Part shown: piece after piece, positions 41,424 to 52,493 of the stretch | How the letters are laid out: each line of letters starts with the position of its first letter | Position numbering within the stretch: the first letter of the stretch is position 1 | Origin: DAOMFM01 sp035429825 | Lineage (GTDB): Bacteria > Acidobacteriota > Blastocatellia > UBA7656 > JADIYM01 | Direction: 5' to 3' | NCBI GenBank assembly: GCA_044224215.1 | Contig: JBGAKX010000016.1 | Coordinates: 1 to 52,493 of the forward strand | DNA: 52,493 bases | Program-made: the position numbers and the translations under genes | Notes under the pieces: model-generated | Seen by the model: the letters and a program-made list of their open reading frames with translations, nothing else | What the model was told of the DNA's origin: nothing | Database searches by the model: none

Positions 41424-41873
41424 ATGAACACGCATCAGAAGCACCGACGTATCGTGCTGAAGATGATCGCGCGGCTGAGGCTGATCATCAAGCGAACGTC
41501 CCCCCTTGCGACGCGGTATGCGTCGGTCACCGTGCTCGTCCTCGCGCTCGGCGTGATGCTGACGGCGCTGACGGTCGTAAAGCTCGGCGGTGCACGAAGC
41601 GTGCTGCCACGCGCGAGTGCGGACGATGCGCGCGGGGCCGCGGTCGTCGAGACGGCGCCGCAGACGGTGCGCCCGGTCCCGCTCGCAAAGCGGGACACGC
41701 TCGTCTACATCATCGACGGTGACTCGAAGTACTACCACACGTGCGCGTGCGGTGCGTCCGACTGCAAGCGGCAGGCGGTGACGCTCACGGTTGCGAAGGC
41801 GCGCGACCTGGTTCCATGCCCCGTCTGCACGCGTGCAGGCGGTGAAGCCGGCCGTCCCGTCGTCAACCGCTAG
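41424..41873 (+). CDS. Membrane protein with Cys-rich YH-x-C motif domain
   Basis: A 149-residue protein with one TM (about 33-54) after a basic N-terminus and a C-terminal motif YYHTCAC, then ARDLVPCPVC. The pattern YHxxxC - about 20 residues - PCxxC recalls small zinc/DNA-repair-type domains seen after nucleases or in Ada, but the family is not certain. The Cys part lies outside if the N-terminus is in. A 7-bp-stem hairpin follows the stop. Confidence 0.6.
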   Translation: MNTHQKHRRIVLKMIARLRLIIKRTSPLATRYASVTVLVLALGVMLTALTVVKLGGARSVLPRASADDARGAAVVETAPQTVRPVPLAKRDTLVYIIDGDSKYYHTCACGASDCKRQAVTLTVAKARDLVPCPVCTRAGGEAGRPVVNR

Positions 41874-41875
41874 CA

Positions 41876-41896
41876 CGCGGACGGCACGTGTCCGCG
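41876..41896. terminator. Hairpin between convergent genes
   Basis: CGCGGAC (41876-41882) and GTCCGCG (41890-41896), a 7-bp stem with a 7-nt loop, between the Cys-motif gene and pfkB-like gene ends. Weak terminator-like structure. Confidence 0.4.
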
Positions 41897-41921
41897 TTCG
41901 CGCTCGCGTCTTCCAGCGCGC

Positions 41922-42857
41922 CTAGCTGCCGACTGCGCGCCCTACGAATTCGTGCGGCTCGAAATGCGTGAGCTCCTTGAATCGCCGAAACCGGTCGGCG
42001 ATCTCGGTGTGCGTCAGATTCAGAAACCGTTCGCATCCGAACTGCTCGACGTTGAACGACGCCATCACCGAGCCGTAGATGATCGCCCGCCGCAACCCGG
42101 CATCGGTCGTGTCGCCGCTCGACGCAAGATACCCGATCATGCCGCCGGCAAAACTGTCACCCGCGCCCGTCGGATCGACGACGTCCTCGACCGGAAACGC
42201 GGGCGTCGCAAAATATCCGTGATCGCTGAAGAGCGCCGCGCCGAATTCGCCCCGCTTCACGACGAGGATTCGCGGACCGAACGAACGGATCACGCGCGCC
42301 GCCTTGATCAGGTTCGACTCGCCCGCCAGCTCGCGCGCCTCGGCGTCGTTGACGACGAGCAGGTCGATGTCGGAGAGCGCCTCGAGGAGCGCCTCGCGGC
42401 TGCCTTCGATCCAGAAGTTCATGGTGTCCATCGCGACGAGCCCGGCGTTCGACTGCGTGCGCGCCGATCGCTGCAGACGAGGGTCGATGTTGGCCAGAAA
42501 CAGCACGGGCGTTTCGCTGTCGCTCTCGCTGAGCCGCGGATCGAAGTCGAGCAGCACGTTCAGCTGTGTCTCGAGCGTGTGCGCCGTGTTCAGGTCGTAG
42601 CCGTACTCGCCCTTCCAGAAGAACGTCTTTCCACCGGATATGCGCTGCAATCCTGAAATATCGACATCCCGCTGGTGAAACACCGACTCGGACTCGGGGA
42701 GGAAATCGTCGCCAACGGCAGCGATCAACCGGACATCCGTGAAGAACGACGCCGCAACCGAAAAGTGCGTGGCCGAGCCTCCCAGGATTCGCGGCCGCTC
42801 GCCAAACGGGGTCTTCAGTCCGTCGTACGCGACGGTTCCAACGACGAGAATTGACAT
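41922..42857 (-). CDS. PfkB-family carbohydrate/nucleoside kinase
   Basis: A 311-residue ribokinase-fold kinase with N-terminal GGSATHFSVAASFF and the catalytic anion-hole motif DPTGAGDSFAGG (base Asp). Substrate is not clear; ribokinase/adenosine kinase relatives fit, and the neighbouring MtnP would supply adenine/5-methylthioribose-phosphate. It closes the MCE-SurA-MBL-mtnP-BamD-like operon, 21 bp after the BamD-like gene. Confidence 0.88.
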   Translation of the reverse strand: MSILVVGTVAYDGLKTPFGERPRILGGSATHFSVAASFFTDVRLIAAVGDDFLPESESVFHQRDVDISGLQRISGGKTFFWKGEYGYDLNTAHTLETQLNVLLDFDPRLSESDSETPVLFLANIDPRLQRSARTQSNAGLVAMDTMNFWIEGSREALLEALSDIDLLVVNDAEARELAGESNLIKAARVIRSFGPRILVVKRGEFGAALFSDHGYFATPAFPVEDVVDPTGAGDSFAGGMIGYLASSGDTTDAGLRRAIIYGSVMASFNVEQFGCERFLNLTHTEIADRFRRFKELTHFEPHEFVGRAVGS

Positions 42858-42878
42858 GTACGTCCTTTCGAAATGTGC

Positions 42879-43265
42879 TTACGGTTTGTCGAGATCTGCG
42901 AGCTCGGTACGGGCCTTCTTGGCGTAGTCGCTATCGGGTCGCACGTCGATCAGCTTCTTGAGAATGTCGCGCGCGTCGTCGATCTTCTCGAGCTTGATGT
43001 ACGACACGCCCAGCAGGTAGTAGACCTCGTCGATCTTTGTGAACTCGGGATATGTGGCGGCGACCTCTTCAAGCCGGTTGGCCACGCCCTTCCACGCCTT
43101 CTTCTTGAAGTAGAGGCGCGCGACTTCGAGGTTGTGCTTCGAAAACGCCTCGAGCTCGGGATCGACGGCGGGCACCACCGGCGTGCGTTGCACAGCGCCG
43201 ACGGGCGTCGCGCGCACCATGCCGACTCCTGCTGCAATCACTGCAATGAACTCTCTGCGGCGCAC
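42879..43265 (-). CDS. BamD-like TPR periplasmic protein
   Basis: A 128-residue protein with Tat/signal-like N-terminus (MRRREFIAVIAAGVG, cut near residue 24) and about two TPRs (SKHNLEVARLYFKKKAW, VYYLLGVSYIKLEKIDDA) like the outer membrane assembly factor BamD, but much shorter than BamD (about 240). Starts at GTG 43265. No lipobox Cys is evident. It lies with a SurA-like gene, suggesting outer membrane biogenesis. Confidence 0.7.
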   Translation of the reverse strand: MRRREFIAVIAAGVGMVRATPVGAVQRTPVVPAVDPELEAFSKHNLEVARLYFKKKAWKGVANRLEEVAATYPEFTKIDEVYYLLGVSYIKLEKIDDARDILKKLIDVRPDSDYAKKARTELADLDKP

Positions 43266-43277
43266 GAACGCTGCTCC

Positions 43278-44147
43278 CTACTCGATGTACTTTCCGATGA
43301 TCTCGGACAGCCTGTGCTTGGCCGCGTCCGAAATCTCTTCGGGTTGCGTGATGATGGCGAATCGCAGCGCCTGGCCGCAGCCGCAACCGCGTTCCTCGCC
43401 GGCGATCTCCTTGAGGGTCTCGCGAATCAGGCGGCGCGCGTTCTCGGAGTTTCGATTCAGGTTCTCGATCACAAGATCGACGGTCACGGATTCGTGAGAC
43501 TCGTGCCAGCAGTCGTAGTCAGTCACGAGCGCGATCGTTGCGTAGCAGATCTCGGCCTCGCGCGCGAGCTTGGCCTCCTGCAGGTTCGTCATTCCGATCA
43601 CATCAGCGCCCCACGAACGGTAGAGGTGCGATTCGGCCTTTGTGGAGAACGCAGGGCCCTCCATGCAGACATACGTTCCGCCTGAATGGATCTCGAATCC
43701 GTCGAGCCGCGAACCCGCCGCGACGATGGCCTTGCCGAGCTCGCCGCACACCGGATCGGCGAATGCCACGTGCGCAACGATACCGTCGCCAAAGAACGTC
43801 GAGACGCGGTTGCGAGTCCGGTCGATGAACTGGTCCGGAATGACGATGTCGAGAGGCTTGTGCTCTTCCTTGAGCGAACCCACCGCCGATGCCGACAGGA
43901 TGCGCTCGACGCCGAGCATCTTCATTCCATAGATGTTTGCACGGAACGGGATCTCGGTCGGGGCGATCCGGTGGCCTCGTCCATGACGCGGTAGAAACGC
44001 AACGCGCACGCCGTCGAGCTCGCCGATGATGAATGCGTCGGACGGCTTGCCGAACGGCGTATTGATCGCCACCTCCTTGACGTCCTCGAGACCGACCATC
44101 TTGTAGAGACCGCTGCCGCCAATGATTCCAATCGTCGCTTCAGCCAT
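43278..44147 (-). CDS. mtnP: S-methyl-5'-thioadenosine phosphorylase
   Basis: A 289-residue nucleoside phosphorylase with IGIIGGSGLY, LPRHGRGHRIAPTEIPFRANI and the EGPAFSTKAES substrate block. It converts methylthioadenosine and phosphate to adenine and 5-methylthioribose-1-phosphate (methionine/polyamine salvage). Length normal. Central gene of the operon. Confidence 0.95.
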   Translation of the reverse strand: MAEATIGIIGGSGLYKMVGLEDVKEVAINTPFGKPSDAFIIGELDGVRVAFLPRHGRGHRIAPTEIPFRANIYGMKMLGVERILSASAVGSLKEEHKPLDIVIPDQFIDRTRNRVSTFFGDGIVAHVAFADPVCGELGKAIVAAGSRLDGFEIHSGGTYVCMEGPAFSTKAESHLYRSWGADVIGMTNLQEAKLAREAEICYATIALVTDYDCWHESHESVTVDLVIENLNRNSENARRLIRETLKEIAGEERGCGCGQALRFAIITQPEEISDAAKHRLSEIIGKYIE

Positions 44148-44172
44148 GTAGTTCCTCGGGTAGTACGAACGC

Positions 44173-45036
44173 TCAGTTTATCTCCGCAAGCTGGGCAAGC
44201 GGCTGGGCAACGATCCGTCCTGCCGCGTCTTGCGTGATGCGCGCGGCAGGCGTTTCGTTGTCATGCTCAAAGATACAGATCCAGTTCTCGTCGATCGCGC
44301 GTGCGAGCAGCTCCTTCTTGCGATCGACGAGGTCGACGGGGTAGAGGTCGTACCCCATCACCCACGCAGGCTTCAGGTGACGCGTCGTGGGTACGATATC
44401 AGCAAGAAAGACGGCACGCTCGCCGCCGCTCGCGACCATCACGATCTGGGTGAAGTCGTTGTGCCCTCGCACCGGGATCACACTGACACCCGGGGCCACC
44501 TCGCATGCGCCGTCCACCGTCTCGAGCTGGCCCGATCTCACAATCGGTTCCCAGTTCTCGGCCAGGTAGCTCGCGCGCTCGCGTTCGTGCGGTGCGCGCG
44601 CAGTCTCGAGCTCGCCACGCTGCACGACATATCGCGCGCGCGGAAACGTCGGCACGGCGTCACCGGATTCGTCGAGTCTCGTGTTGCCGCCTGCGTGATC
44701 GAAATGCAGGTGCGTGCAAACGACGAGGTCGATGTCGTGAACGCCGAGACCGAGCGCGGCAAGCGACACGGGAATCGTCGTCTCGTGGGCGATGGCGAAC
44801 ATCTCGCGCGAACGCGCGTCCCACTTGGAGCCGATGCCTGTGTCCACGAGAATGTTCTGCGACCCCGTCCGAACCAGGAGGCAATTCAGGCCAAGCTGTA
44901 TTCGATTCCGATCGTCGGGTGTGAAGACGCGCTCCCACAGCACGCGCGGGACCACGCCGAACATCGCACCGCCATCGAGCCGAAACGTCCCGTCCGAAAC
45001 GACGTCGAGTCGATAGTCACCTAGCTGAATGCTCAT
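44173..45036 (-). CDS. Metallo-beta-lactamase-fold hydrolase
   Basis: A 287-residue MBL hydrolase with THLHFDHAGGN, a metal His in IPVRGHNDFTQ, Asp in VFLADIVPT and terminal His in FEHDNE. It resembles the lactonase/quorum-quenching branch (AHL lactonase AidB/AiiA-like), but the substrate is not determined by the sequence. 24 bp after the PPIase gene. Confidence 0.85.
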   Translation of the reverse strand: MSIQLGDYRLDVVSDGTFRLDGGAMFGVVPRVLWERVFTPDDRNRIQLGLNCLLVRTGSQNILVDTGIGSKWDARSREMFAIAHETTIPVSLAALGLGVHDIDLVVCTHLHFDHAGGNTRLDESGDAVPTFPRARYVVQRGELETARAPHERERASYLAENWEPIVRSGQLETVDGACEVAPGVSVIPVRGHNDFTQIVMVASGGERAVFLADIVPTTRHLKPAWVMGYDLYPVDLVDRKKELLARAIDENWICIFEHDNETPAARITQDAAGRIVAQPLAQLAEIN

Positions 45037-45060
45037 GATGCCGTTGCGGGAAGCGCTCCC

Positions 45061-46401
45061 TCAGTGGCTCGCCTTCGGGGCGGGCTTTGCCGCCGGTTTG
45101 GCCGCAGGCTTGCCCCCCTTGGGCGCTGACGGCGGCGGAGGCCCCTGATCCGGTGCCATCGCGCCGCTCCCGTCGTCCATTCCGCCGTGCGGCGACATGC
45201 CGCCAGGCATGCCGGGCATTCCCTGCGGCATCGGCGGCGGCGCCGTTACCTCAAAGTCCGCCGGCAACTGCACAGGGTTTCGCTTGGCGATGTCGTCGAC
45301 GAGCTTCTCGAACCGCTTCTGCGCCAGTGAATCCGCCAGCTCGGCCCGCGTCGCGTCGGTCAGGTCCGCGGGCGGCTTTCGCTCGATTACCTTGATGATG
45401 TGGAAACCGAAATCAGACTTGACGACGTCCGATACCTCGCCGGCCTGCAACTTCCACGCTACGTCCTCGAACTCAGGAACGAACTTGAACCGCTCGCTCC
45501 AACCGAGATCGCCGCCCTTGTCCTTTGAGCCGGGATCGTCCGAGTACTGCTTCGCGAGCTCGCCAAAATCCTCGCCTGCCCGAACGCGCTGCAGCACCTG
45601 CGTCGCGAGCTGTTCTTTCGCAGCCGCATCCGGGGCAGGGCCGCCCGATGGATTGTCAGGACCGGGCATCGACACCGTCGCAAACAGAATGTGCGCCGCA
45701 TGGACCTGGTCGAGCTCGCCCTTTGCCTTGTTCTCGGCAAAGTACGCATCCACCTCGGCGTCCGAGTACTTTGCCTGCTCCTCGAGCTTGGGCAGGAACG
45801 CCTGGATGAGCGCGCCGTAGCGGTTCAACTTGAGCTGGAGACGCGTCTCGGGGTCGCTCGTCTCGAGTCCTTCGGCCCTCGCCTTGTCGGCGACGACAAA
45901 GACCGCGGCGAGCTCCTCGGGCTTTGGCCCGCCATTCGGCGCGCCGTGTGTCTGCTCCGCTAGCGCGGCCTGGTATCGCTTCAACGCGTCCTGGTTCTTG
46001 TCGAGCCAGGCCTTGACCTCTTCCGGAGACACTTCGGGACCCGAGGGTCCCATGGGCTTGTCGGGATGTGCCTTGGCATAGGCGTCCTGAAGCACCTGGG
46101 CTGCTCCGAGCTCTTCGACGGCCTTTACCTCGTCCGTCTGCCCCAGCCCCTGGCGCTGAGCCTCCATCGCGATGGCGAGCTGCTTCTGGAGACGTTCCAG
46201 AAACTTCTTGCGCGCGTCGGCATCGGTGGCGAACTGGGTCTTCTCGCGGAACCCGAGGTTCTTTTCAACAAACAGGTTCAGCTCGTCCTGCGACAGCGAG
46301 ACCGGCTCGGCGGATGCTGTCCAGAACTGCGAGTAGATGCCCAGACCCGCCACGGCCGATACGGCCACGACGACGGCCAGCGCTTTGAAGAAGGCGTTCA
46401 C
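45061..46401 (-). CDS. SurA-like periplasmic peptidyl-prolyl isomerase (PpiC/parvulin)
   Basis: A 446-residue protein with N-terminal signal/TM (about 6-27), a chaperone-like SurA_N region and one parvulin domain (about 225-345; HAAHILFATV, QYSDDPGSKDKGGDLGW, KSDFGFHIIKVIER). The tail (about 385-446) is Met/Pro/Gly/Lys-rich and probably disordered. Parvulin PPIases assist outer membrane protein folding; one domain rather than SurA's two. Start is GTG 46401 with AAGGAGA 6 bp upstream. Confidence 0.88.
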   Translation of the reverse strand: MNAFFKALAVVVAVSAVAGLGIYSQFWTASAEPVSLSQDELNLFVEKNLGFREKTQFATDADARKKFLERLQKQLAIAMEAQRQGLGQTDEVKAVEELGAAQVLQDAYAKAHPDKPMGPSGPEVSPEEVKAWLDKNQDALKRYQAALAEQTHGAPNGGPKPEELAAVFVVADKARAEGLETSDPETRLQLKLNRYGALIQAFLPKLEEQAKYSDAEVDAYFAENKAKGELDQVHAAHILFATVSMPGPDNPSGGPAPDAAAKEQLATQVLQRVRAGEDFGELAKQYSDDPGSKDKGGDLGWSERFKFVPEFEDVAWKLQAGEVSDVVKSDFGFHIIKVIERKPPADLTDATRAELADSLAQKRFEKLVDDIAKRNPVQLPADFEVTAPPPMPQGMPGMPGGMSPHGGMDDGSGAMAPDQGPPPPSAPKGGKPAAKPAAKPAPKASH

Positions 46402-46428
46402 AGAGAGTCTCCTTAACCGAAAGAGTTA

Positions 46429-46830
46429 TCAGGACTTGACAGGTTGCGACAACTCGACGAGGACTCCGCCGGTTGCGCTCGGGTGAACGAACGCGACCAG
46501 GTGACCGCCCGCGCCGACACGCGGTTCCTCGTCGACAAGGCGGACACCCGATGTTCGGAGCCGCGCGAGTGCTTCATGAATGTCCGGGACCTCGTAGCAC
46601 ACGTGGTGCAGACCGGGTCCGCGCTTGTCGAGAAACCTCCCGACGGGTGTGTCGGGGCCGACAGGTTCGAGAAGCTCGACACGCGATTCGCCCACGGGAA
46701 GCATTGCGACGTTGACCCCCTGGTCGTCGACCGTTTCCCGATGAGCAACCTCGAGACCCATGGCGTCGCGATAAAACGCAAGCGTGTCGTCAATACTCCT
46801 GACAGCTATCCCGAGATGGTCGATCTTCAT
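46429..46830 (-). CDS. mce: Methylmalonyl-CoA epimerase
   Basis: A 133-residue vicinal-oxygen-chelate protein: metal His (IDHLGIAV), GLHHVCYEV and Glu in VLVELSQ. It interconverts (R)- and (S)-methylmalonyl-CoA in propionate metabolism. ATG 46830 starts at the family N-terminus; upstream codons to 46941 are shadow. First gene of the six-gene operon down to pfkB-like. Confidence 0.92.
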   Translation of the reverse strand: MKIDHLGIAVRSIDDTLAFYRDAMGLEVAHRETVDDQGVNVAMLPVGESRVELLEPVGPDTPVGRFLDKRGPGLHHVCYEVPDIHEALARLRTSGVRLVDEEPRVGAGGHLVAFVHPSATGGVLVELSQPVKS

Positions 46831-46917
46831 AAACCGCGCAGTATAACCGAACTTGAAGCTGTCGAGCCAGCGTGGCCGGTGACTCGGCGTCGCCGATTGC
46901 GATACGCTCAGTGACCC

Positions 46918-48156
46918 ATGCAATGCAGGGACATTCGCCATCTCGCAGTTGCTGACACCGGGACGATTTGCGCATCGGACGGCGGCGCGCGGATCGATCG
47001 CCTCGACGGTTCGTGGTTTACCCGCTGGAAGCGGCTGCCGGACGAAGCGCGGATTGTGGCCCTCGGTTCGTTCGAGGGCGATCTGCTGGCGTGCGACGCC
47101 GGAAACAACTGCATCTGGCGAGTTCGCGACGACGGCGTCGAGTCGTTTGCGGGCCGCTTGCAGCCGCCGACGCTCCCGGGCAACCCCCGCCGTGGCGACG
47201 GGCCGGTCGGCGAAGCCCTGTTCCGATCACCGACGGCAATGACCATCGCTTCTGGCGGCGTCATCGTCGCCGAGGCCGGCAGCGCCGGGCCCGTCATTCG
47301 ACTCGTGGTTCCGAAAGGCGTCACGACGCACGACGTCGTCGGGTCGCCGGTGTCGACGATCGACTGTCTTGCACCATCAGCCCACGGCGCATTTGCGATA
47401 CACACGTCCGGAACCGCACCCTTCCTCTTTCATGTGGCAAACACCGGCAGTCACTTCACGGCGCGAATTCTCGCCGGATCGGCTGCCGACTCGGGCGACG
47501 CTGACGGAATGGGCCTGTCGGCCCGCTTCGCACGCCCAATGGCCGTGTGCCCGGCTCCCGGCGGCGGTTGTTACGTGGCCGACGGAGCGCGCCTGCGCGT
47601 CGTGACGGGCGACGGCAACGTGCAAACGCTGGCCGGCGGCGCCCCGGGATTCGGCGACGGAACCGCTTCGAACGCCCGGTTCGGCGCCATCCGCGCCATC
47701 GCATTGGACCAGGCACATGCGGTCGTTGTCGCGGACACGGACAACGACGCGCTCAGATCGGTGGACGCCGACGGGTCGGTCATAACGATCGCTGGCGGAC
47801 CGAACCGCTGCATTCTCAACGACATAGAGGCAAGTCGTCGCAACCGCCACTTTGCCCGGTCGATCGTGGACGACGACGCTGCCGAAGGGTGGGCCCTTGC
47901 CCGAGGATTTCTCGCCGACCATCTCGCGCGCCGGAACGTCTGGCCCGATCGAACGGTCCAGCCGGTGTCGACCTCCTCGGCGCGCGTTGGCAAGGATCTC
48001 GCGACGCAGTGGTCCCGGTCGACAGTGCCCGAGCGCGCGCGTCTCGGCAGCTACTGTCTGTGGCTCATCCTCTGCGAAGAACGCACCAACACCGTCGACG
48101 ATATCCGAGACAAGCGTTTGTTGAGGTTGGGACGCGAGCTCGCGGATGCCACGTGA
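46918..48156 (+). CDS. NHL-repeat beta-propeller protein with unknown C-terminal domain
   Basis: A 412-residue protein whose first about 300 residues hold NHL/teneurin-like propeller blades (GLLACDAGNNCIWRV, FADGARLRVVTGDGNVQTLAGG-type patterns, ADTDNDALRSVDADG). The last about 110 residues are helical, charged and not recognised. No signal peptide, so cytoplasmic. It probably binds protein or RNA. Divergent from mce (87-bp gap). Confidence 0.75.
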   Translation: MQCRDIRHLAVADTGTICASDGGARIDRLDGSWFTRWKRLPDEARIVALGSFEGDLLACDAGNNCIWRVRDDGVESFAGRLQPPTLPGNPRRGDGPVGEALFRSPTAMTIASGGVIVAEAGSAGPVIRLVVPKGVTTHDVVGSPVSTIDCLAPSAHGAFAIHTSGTAPFLFHVANTGSHFTARILAGSAADSGDADGMGLSARFARPMAVCPAPGGGCYVADGARLRVVTGDGNVQTLAGGAPGFGDGTASNARFGAIRAIALDQAHAVVVADTDNDALRSVDADGSVITIAGGPNRCILNDIEASRRNRHFARSIVDDDAAEGWALARGFLADHLARRNVWPDRTVQPVSTSSARVGKDLATQWSRSTVPERARLGSYCLWLILCEERTNTVDDIRDKRLLRLGRELADAT

Positions 48157-48256
48157 CGGGACACGCCGGCCGCCGAGCGTCGCAAACAGGCTCAAATTCA
48201 CTAAATCCTGCGTGTTTGCAATCTCTGAACGCGCCGAGTAGAGTTCTCTGTTTGCC

Positions 48257-49032
48257 ATGCCGCTTCACGACGCACACGCATTTGTTCTTCGAACGTACAA
48301 GCTGGCCGAAGCCGACAAGATCTGTGTCCTGCTGACGCGCGAGTCGGGCAAGCTGCGGGGCGTCGCATACGGAGCCCGCAAGATGAAGTCTCGATTTGGG
48401 TCGAGTCTCGAACCGTTTACCGAAGTGTCCGTGACCTACTTTGAGAAGGAGGGCCGCGAGCTGCTGTCGATCTCGAACGCCGAGATCGTCAGGTCGCACT
48501 TCAACGAGACGTCGCACTCGGTGGTGGCAGGGACTGCCGTTTCGTACCTGTCGGACCTGCTCTGCGAGTTCCTTCCCGACCGCGAGCCGAACGAGACGGT
48601 GTACCGCCTTGTGGGCGCGACCATCGCCGCGCTCGGCGAGTCGCCAAACACAAACGCCATCGTCCGTTACTTTGAGGTCTGGCTGCTGAAACTCGCCGGC
48701 TTCTATCCCGACCTCAGGACGTGCGCGGTGTGCGATGCGACGACCGGGCACGGCGCGACTGTGTGGATAGCGGCTGACGGCAGTCAGCGCTGCGAGCACT
48801 GCAGCGCAGGACGCGGCGTCACGGTCGGCCCCAGGCTGCGAAGCACGCTTTCGCGAATCCTGGCCGAACCGCCCGCACGATTTGCGGAGAATCCTCCGGC
48901 GCAGGACGAGCTCGATCGTCTCGCCGAAATTGCACTCTTGATAATGCGGCACTCACTCGAACGCGATCTGAAGTCTTACGCGCTGTTCAACCGAATGCGC
49001 CGTGAGATCGACAAACTCCCTGGAGAATCCGA

Positions 49033-49036
<4 letters not shown>
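48257..49036 (+). CDS. recO: DNA repair protein RecO
   Basis: A 259-residue mediator that loads RecA with RecR: OB-fold N-terminus (HAFVLRTYKLAEADKI, LRGVAYGARKMKSRFGS), helical domain and zinc finger CAVCDATTGHG to RCEHC. Length is typical. Its stop overlaps the ppdK start (ATGA). Confidence 0.94.
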
Positions 49037-51705
<2,669 letters not shown>

Positions 51706-51728
51706 ACTCGCTGAACCCGGCCGAAACT

Positions 51729-51780
51729 CGAGCCCCGTGCGATGGATCGTCTGCGGCACGATCACAACGCACGGGGCTCG
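51729..51780 (+). terminator. Hairpin after ppdK
   Basis: CGAGCCCCGTGCG (51729-51741) and CGCACGGGGCTCG (51768-51780), a perfect 13-bp stem with a 26-nt loop, 23 bp after the ppdK stop. No T-run follows. Confidence 0.55.
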
Positions 51781-51861
51781 TGCATTCGTGTGGTGCGCGC
51801 GTCCGATCGGGTGTATCCTCGCACCACTTTCCCTTGTCGCATCCGCATCCGAGGAGGCTCC

Positions 51862-52493
51862 ATGATCGTAATTCGTTCCCCCCGCGCGCGTCGCGCGTGG
51901 TGCATTCTGTCGCTGTTGGCCGTATGCGCCGTCACGATGAACCCCGGACGCGTACGCGCCGACGTTCGAGGGAGCGGGCACGACCTGTCGATTCAGCTCG
52001 AATCAAACGAGCCGATGGTGCCAACAGGAGGCGAATTCACCGTCACTATGACGGTGCAGAACATGGGGCCACTGGCAGCAGCCGTGGTATCGGTCGATTC
52101 GTCAACGCCGCCGGGCACGACGTTTGTTTCGGTTGAGACCTCCGCTGGTGCGGTGACAAACCAGCCAGCGGCCGGCAGCACGGGCTCGATCTCGGTCGCG
52201 ATGGGCGATCTGGAGGTCGACGTGGTGGAAACGGTGACGCTGGTCCTGCTTGCGACGGCCGAACCGGGCGCGACAATCACGACGTCGGCGCAGGTCGAGC
52301 CGCTGGCGCAAAGCGGCGATACCAACCAGAACAACAACACGGCGAGTGTTGATGTCGCCGTCATTGCGGCCGGGACCGCGGATATCTCGGTGCAGGCCGA
52401 ACCGGAGGACGAATTCGCGGGATCGGGATCGCTGTTCGACTACACGATCACCGTGACCAACGAGTCCGCGGGCGCGCGCGCGCCTCGCGATCC
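51862..52493 (+). CDS. Secreted DUF11 repeat protein (3' end cut by window edge)
   Basis: At least 210 codons without stop. ATG 51862 has GAGGAGG 6 bp upstream. Signal peptide (basic MIVIRSPRARRAW, then LSLLAVCAV, cut near residue 33) and then DUF11-type Ig-like repeats (VPTGGEFTVTMTVQNMGP, GDTNQNNNTASVDV, GSLFDYTITVTN). DUF11 proteins are large surface or secreted adhesins. The C-terminus and any anchor lie beyond the window. Confidence 0.85.
   Translation, partial: MIVIRSPRARRAWCILSLLAVCAVTMNPGRVRADVRGSGHDLSIQLESNEPMVPTGGEFTVTMTVQNMGPLAAAVVSVDSSTPPGTTFVSVETSAGAVTNQPAAGSTGSISVAMGDLEVDVVETVTLVLLATAEPGATITTSAQVEPLAQSGDTNQNNNTASVDVAVIAAGTADISVQAEPEDEFAGSGSLFDYTITVTNESAGARAPRD

Overview
This window is ordinary chromosomal DNA from a high-GC, Gram-negative-type bacterium. 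Outer-membrane biogenesis genes (SurA-like and BamD-like proteins, a lipid A acyltransferase relative) point to a diderm. Two secreted VWFA proteins of the type common in Acidobacteriota, many Ser/Thr kinase, FHA and TPR proteins, and frequent GTG/TTG starts make Acidobacteriota, perhaps a Vicinamibacteria-like lineage, the best guess. That assignment is inference. No insertion sequence, phage, CRISPR array or rRNA operon was seen. Start codons were reset using Shine-Dalgarno sequences, overlaps with neighbours and family N-termini.

Layout. 1-3853 (minus): translationally coupled ACP, KS-beta (active-site Cys replaced by Glu), KS-alpha and LpxL-like acyltransferase genes, the edge of a lipid or polyene type II synthase cluster that continues off the left end. 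3963-6832 (plus): an alkaline-phosphatase-superfamily enzyme, tRNA-Leu(CAG) with promoter and terminator, and a VWFA protein. 6859-11966 (minus): a short Rho and an NtrY/NtrX-type two-component pair. 12090-14331 (plus): DUF1844 protein, metallo-beta-lactamase hydrolase and RibF, then a foldable MITE/REP-like element. 14490-16580 (minus): murI-rph-secreted protein; then tmRNA (minus) and pgsA (plus). 17943-23453 (minus): FHA protein, TPR protein, TPR-retropepsin, a PIN/antitoxin-like pair and an HtrA-like protease, the last four genes chained by overlaps. 23533-25063 (plus): a leader-size ORF, a secreted protein and a second VWFA protein.

25108-36768 (minus): a stand-alone Clp-type AAA+ ATPase, the conserved ffh-rpsP-khpA-rimM-trmD-rplS operon with its own promoter, hemL, an M61 peptidase, a zinc-ribbon Ser/Thr kinase and a TPR protein ending in a degenerate GGDEF domain. 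36962-39397 (plus): a response-regulator/Ser-Thr-kinase fusion and a GspE-N/FHA/TM protein, read divergently from the kinase/GGDEF pair. 39413-41873: a small membrane protein, DUF1232, dapF (both catalytic Cys replaced by Ser) and a Cys-motif membrane protein. 41922-46830 (minus): methylmalonyl-CoA epimerase, SurA-like PPIase, MBL hydrolase, MtnP, BamD-like lipoprotein-type TPR and PfkB kinase. 46918-52493 (plus): NHL-repeat protein, recO, ppdK and a truncated DUF11 adhesin-like gene.

The most interesting parts are the phospho-signalling locus at 33585-39397, the DapF homologue with a rebuilt active site, the KS-alpha/KS-beta/ACP/acyltransferase block, the stand-alone AAA+ protein with a ClpP-loop-like IGF tripeptide, and the toxin-antitoxin-like pair inside a protease operon.
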